DNA of 64,000 nt, taken from the NCBI GenBank assembly GCA_037039925.1, contig JAXRKP010000558.1:156501-220500 (forward strand), in the 5' to 3' direction. The stretch is from Doris montereyensis (taxonomy: Eukaryota; Mollusca; Gastropoda; Nudibranchia; Dorididae). Position numbers and translations under genes: made by a program. Positions 53,378 through 64,000 of this stretch are shown here, piece by piece (position 1 is the stretch's first letter; the number at the start of each line of letters is the position of its first letter). The notes beneath the pieces were generated by a model, which saw only the letters and a program-made list of their open reading frames with translations, was not told where the DNA came from and ran no database searches.

Positions 53378-53455
53378 AGATAAAGATGGATTTTAGTCCA
53401 TATCCCTGCACATGTGCAGATTCACTGACTACATTATTTATCTCCCAGCAGGAAT
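53378..53455 (-). repeat. SINE family D tail fragment
   Basis: GATAAAGATGGATTTTAGTC..CACATGTGCAGATTCACTGA matches the family D tail in reverse orientation. Confidence 0.6.
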
Positions 53456-53546
53456 AAAATTTATACAAATCAAATGATATGTTTCATATAAATATGAATA
53501 TGAGACAAAAATATCATTTGATTTGTATAAATTTTATTATTAACAA

Positions 53547-53641
<95 letters not shown>
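53454..53641. repeat. 27-bp perfect hairpin followed by a (TA)n tract
   Basis: ATAAAATTTATACAAATCAA.. (53454-53480) and its exact reverse complement (53511-53537) flank a 31-base loop. A TA tract of about 95 bases (53549-53641) follows. It lies about 100 bases before the first MYO6 coding exon. Confidence 0.93.
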
Positions 53642-53643
<2 letters not shown>

Positions 53644-53737
53644 TTAAAATATAACATTTTTGTTACTGATGCATCATGATACATTTGGTTAGCTTTAGTT
53701 CATAGCCTGATTTATTTGTTACATTTTTGTTTTTCAG

Positions 53738-60425
<6,688 letters not shown>

Positions 60426-62159
60426 GTAAGTCCAGGGAAATATTTTACGTCCCGACTTTCAGCATTGTAAGTTGTTTTTCTCTCTCCCTGTTTTATCATT
60501 TATCACTCATTCATGCTGAAATGATGAAAATATGTATGTATGAATTAAATTTAATCTTAGGTTTTTAACTTTAAACAATTTTTTTCACATTTTGTGGATT
60601 AAAGTTACATTAGCTACATTAAGTGAGAAAAACATCAGAAAAGAAAAGACCAGAAAAAATGTTCCCGTCTATTCTCACTGTTGTTATCATCTCAAAATAT
60701 GATTTGACGGAATTTCAAAAGGGTAGAAATTGAGTAAATCTTTTAAAAAATTGTGTTTTGTAGATTTTATCCCTTACACTTGAACTTTTTCCTTTCTTTT
60801 TTCAAACATACTAAACGTTGTATTTATGGCTATAGATGTGTAACAAAAATACAGAGACAGAATTATGGCTCAATTTTTTTCTTCTTCTTGTATGGGGATA
60901 ATGTACTGTCAAAGATCTCCAATTTGATATATAGAAGATCAGTTCTGAAAACTTTTTTTTATAGGTAAAGCCTGAAAGGCTATTGTGGTTAAAACTTTAA
61001 TTTGAAATTACGGCTGTCATTCTTATGAAAACGCGCGTGTATTAAAAAAAATAGAATTCTCTCAAAATTTATATTAGACAATCACCTGATATAGACATGA
61101 TCAAACTGGAAAATAAATATATGTAATTTTTTTCTCTGTTCATTATTGTGTCTTTAAATTCTGTAAAATTTAGTCTGTAGTGTGCACATGGTTTCATTAG
61201 GAAGGTACCATTGTATTCTTCCTCATTTGGGCGGTTGGCAGGTGCCGCTGGTAGGTCCCATTTCTTAATATTTTTGTGCACATACATCCTCAATAAAGTT
61301 AAAACGAAGAGGGTTAGTAATATGGTTTTGATGAAAAAACTAAATCTGTCATTTAGTGGATGATTTATCAGAGAATCGTTTTTAAATGAATGACAGAGTG
61401 TATTTAGTGTGCAAGTTATCATTGAAAGAATTCTGCTGTAAATTTGTATTCCTACTGAACAACCGGACTGTATTTTGATTAATGATTCATTTTCTTACAA
61501 AATAGATTTGCATGCTGGGTTAGTATGACACAGGCTTGGTTTATAATCTACTATCTAAACAATTTTAGATGCCTCGAGGAAAATGCTCATTAAATGATAT
61601 TCATTCCCCTGATTGAAAAGTTGTTGGAGAATATTTTTTATGGTGATGATTTGAGAGGTTAGATGTTGATGTGGGCTATTGTTGCTTGAAGATTACAGCA
61701 AGAAGTAAAAACCCAACACAGTTGACGATTATTTTCATAAGGTATTGAAATGCGTAAAAAGAATAACGTGTAAAAAGAAAGCCGTGCAATGTCATCTTTG
61801 TCTTTGTAATAATTGTCTGACACTTTCAAACTGGGCAACTTTTTAGATCTTTATAAAAAGACTCCATTAGTTTGCACTCTCTTTTTCACACTTTTTATAT
61901 TGGTTCCCTTCCCATTTCCATTGCTCTCTCTTGATTTACACTTCTTGTTAGCCATTTACCTTGCTCTTTCAGTATTTACACCACTTTTTCATTATTTACA
62001 CTGCTCTTTTTCCGTTTACACTGTTTTTTCATTTTGCAGCGCTCTTTCTTAATTTTCTTCTCTTGTGCTCTTTCTTCATTTTCTTCTCTTGATAGCCATT
62101 GACAGTTTCTCTTTACATGATTCTTTCTTCATTTGCACTTCTTGTCATCCATTTAAGTC
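60426..62159. other. MYO6 intron 8 (start), no exon recognised
   Basis: AT-rich. A fragment of family B is at 61229-61262. From about 61880 TTTACACT..CTCTTT phrases foreshadow the downstream minisatellite. Confidence 0.5.
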
Positions 62160-62300
62160 TGGGCGGTTGGTGAGTGCTACTGGTAGGCCTTACTTCTATT
62201 TTTTCACTCTTCTACTTACATGTCATCTTGCTGTTTCCTCTTAATTCATCCTGAGATCATGGCATAAGGCAGACTGTAAATTTCAATGAAACAAATATTC
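62160..62300 (+). repeat. Repeat family B copy
   Basis: GGGCGGTTGGTGAGTGCTAC..GGTAGGCCTTACTTC..ATCTTGCTGTTTCCTCTTAA..CCTGAGATCATGGC..AAATTTCAATGAAACAAA. A 35-base fragment of the same family lies at 61229-61262. Confidence 0.88.
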
Positions 62301-62395
62301 ATTTTAGTACTCTTTTTGATACACATTCTCTTTGGTTGACCATTTACACTACTCTTTCTTCATTTACAAATTGTGTAAATATTTACGCTACTTTG

Positions 62396-64000
62396 TTTAT
62401 TCATACTACTCTGATTCTATCTACAGTGCCATTTGTCTATTCATACTACTCTGATTCTATCTACAGTACCATTTGTCTATTTGTCTCTGATTCTATCTAC
62501 AGTGCCATTTGTCTATTCATACTAATCTCATTCTATCTACAGTACCATTTGTCTTCATACTAATCTGATTCTATCTACACTGCCCTTTGTCTATTCATAC
62601 TAATCTGATTCTATCTACACTGCCCTTTGTCTATTGATACTAATCTGATTCTATCTACACTGCCCTTTGTCTATTTATACTAATCTGATTCTATCTATTC
62701 ACTAATCTGATTCTATCTACACTGCCCGTTGTCTATTCATCCTATTATGTTTCTATTTACACTGTTCTGTTTCTTTCTATCTACAATACCCTTTGTCTGT
62801 TCATACCACTCTGTTTCTATATGCTCTGTTATGTTTCTATTCATGCTATTCTATTTCTACCTACATTTCCCTTTGTCTATTCATACTACTCTGTTTCTAT
62901 ATGCTCTGTTTTGTTTCTATTCATGCTGTTCTATTTCTATTTACATTCCCTTTGTCTATTCATACTACTCTGTTTCTATATGCTCTGTTCTGTTTCTATT
63001 CATGCTGTTCTATTTCTATTTACACTTCCCTTTGTCTATTCATACTGTTCTGTTTCTATATGCTCTGTTCTGTTTCTATTCATACTATTCTGTTTCTATC
63101 TACATTTCCGTTGTCTATTCATACTAATCCGTTTCTATTTACGCTGCTCTATTTCTATCTACAGTGCCCTTTGTCTATTCATACTACTCTGTTTCTATAG
63201 GCTCTGTTCTGTTTCTTTTCATACTATTCTGTTTCTATCTACATTTCCCTTTGTCTATTGATACTAATCCGTTTTTATTTACGCTGTTCTGTTTCTATCT
63301 ACACTGCCTGTCGCCTATTCATCCTAATATGTGTCTATTTATACTATTCTGTTTCTATCTACACTGCCCATTGTCTACTCACACTGTTCTGTTTCTATAT
63401 ATACTGCCCATTGTCTATTCATACTATTTTTTTTCTATCTACACTGACCTTTGTCTATTCATACTGTTCTGTTTCTAGTTACATTGTCTTTTGTCTATCC
63501 ATACTATTCTGTTTCTATTTACACTGTTGTTTTCTATCTACATTGCCCTTTGTCTATTCACACTGTTCTGTTTCTATTTACACTTTATTTCTATTTACAC
63601 TACCCTTGTCTATACATACTATTATGTTTGTATCTACATTGCCCTTTGTCTATTCATACTATTTTGTTTCTATCTACACTTCCCTTTGTCTATTCATACT
63701 ATTCTGTTTGTATCTACACTGCCTTTTATCTATTCATACTATTTTGTTTGTATCTACACTGCCCTTTGTCTATTCATACTATTTTGTTTGTATCTACACT
63801 GCCCTTTGTCTATTCATACTATTTTGTTTGTATCTACACTGCCCTTTGTCTATTCATACTATTTTGTTTCTATCTACATTGCCTTTTGTCTGTTTATACT
63901 ATTCTGCTTCTATCTACATTGCCTTTTGTCTACTCATACTATTCTGTTTCTATCTACATTGCCTTTTGTCTGTTCATACTATTCTGTTTCTATCTACATT
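62396..64000 (+). repeat. 40-bp-period minisatellite, running off the right edge
   Basis: The unit is CTATTCATACTATTCTGTTT, CTATCTACACTGCCCTTTGT, about 40 units in 1.6 kb. Units are diverged at the left and more uniform at 63640-63880, where GTTTGTATCTACACTGCCC versions follow one another without change. Because 40 is not divisible by three but 120 is, all plus-strand frames stay open and give Phe/Tyr/Ser-rich pseudo-proteins. Confidence 0.96.

Noticed and set aside
62729..63478. Open frames of 104-146 codons, rich in Phe, Tyr, Ser and Cys
   Set aside because: They are the 40-bp minisatellite read in three frames; the period (120 bases per 40 residues) explains the openness.

Overview
The window looks like nuclear DNA from an invertebrate animal, most likely a mollusc and possibly a marine gastropod. 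The reasons are small exons with GT..AG introns, strongly AT-rich non-coding DNA, very long dinucleotide microsatellites, several tRNA-derived SINE families, Penelope, hAT and Tc1/mariner-like remnants, and frequent AGATCT/TCTAGA blocks. The species is an inference; no marker gene fixes it.

Four conserved genes were recognised by reading exons and splice sites. (1) GET1/WRB, the tail-anchored protein insertion receptor, minus strand, two exons (350-514 and 1381-1461), running off the left edge. (2) A MATCAP/KIAA0895-family (DUF1704) tubulin tyrosine carboxypeptidase gene, plus strand, six exons from about 1938 to 9119, head-to-head with GET1 over a gap of about 0.5 kb. (3) COQ3, the mitochondrial ubiquinone O-methyltransferase, minus strand, from about 31028 down to 23641, with a decayed duplicate of its penultimate exon downstream of the gene. 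(4) The 5' part of MYO6 (unconventional myosin VI), plus strand, eight coding exons from 53784 to 60425, leaving the right edge before the rest of the motor. A short MADF-domain ORF sits at 49682-49840 on the minus strand. These genes have no shared pathway; they are ordinary eukaryotic neighbours.

The rest is repeat-rich. 9.1-23.6 kb: a hAT-type MITE, two Tc1/mariner-like non-autonomous elements with inverted termini and TA duplications, a LINE reverse-transcriptase fragment and SINEs. 28.1-29.8 kb: a Penelope-like remnant with inverted terminal repeats, a hammerhead-ribozyme-like motif, a GIY-YIG endonuclease fragment and a 92-bp palindrome. 31.9-33.1 kb: a decayed hAT transposase. 38-53 kb: microsatellites, minisatellites and many copies of two short repeat families, one of which has amplified into tandem arrays. 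62.4-64 kb: a minisatellite with a 40-bp period.

Conserved exons of MATCAP, COQ3 and MYO6 carry many small frame breaks, mostly in homopolymer runs and mostly apparent one-base losses. Because this affects three unrelated conserved genes, base-level assembly error is the most economical reading, although the breaks are unevenly distributed.
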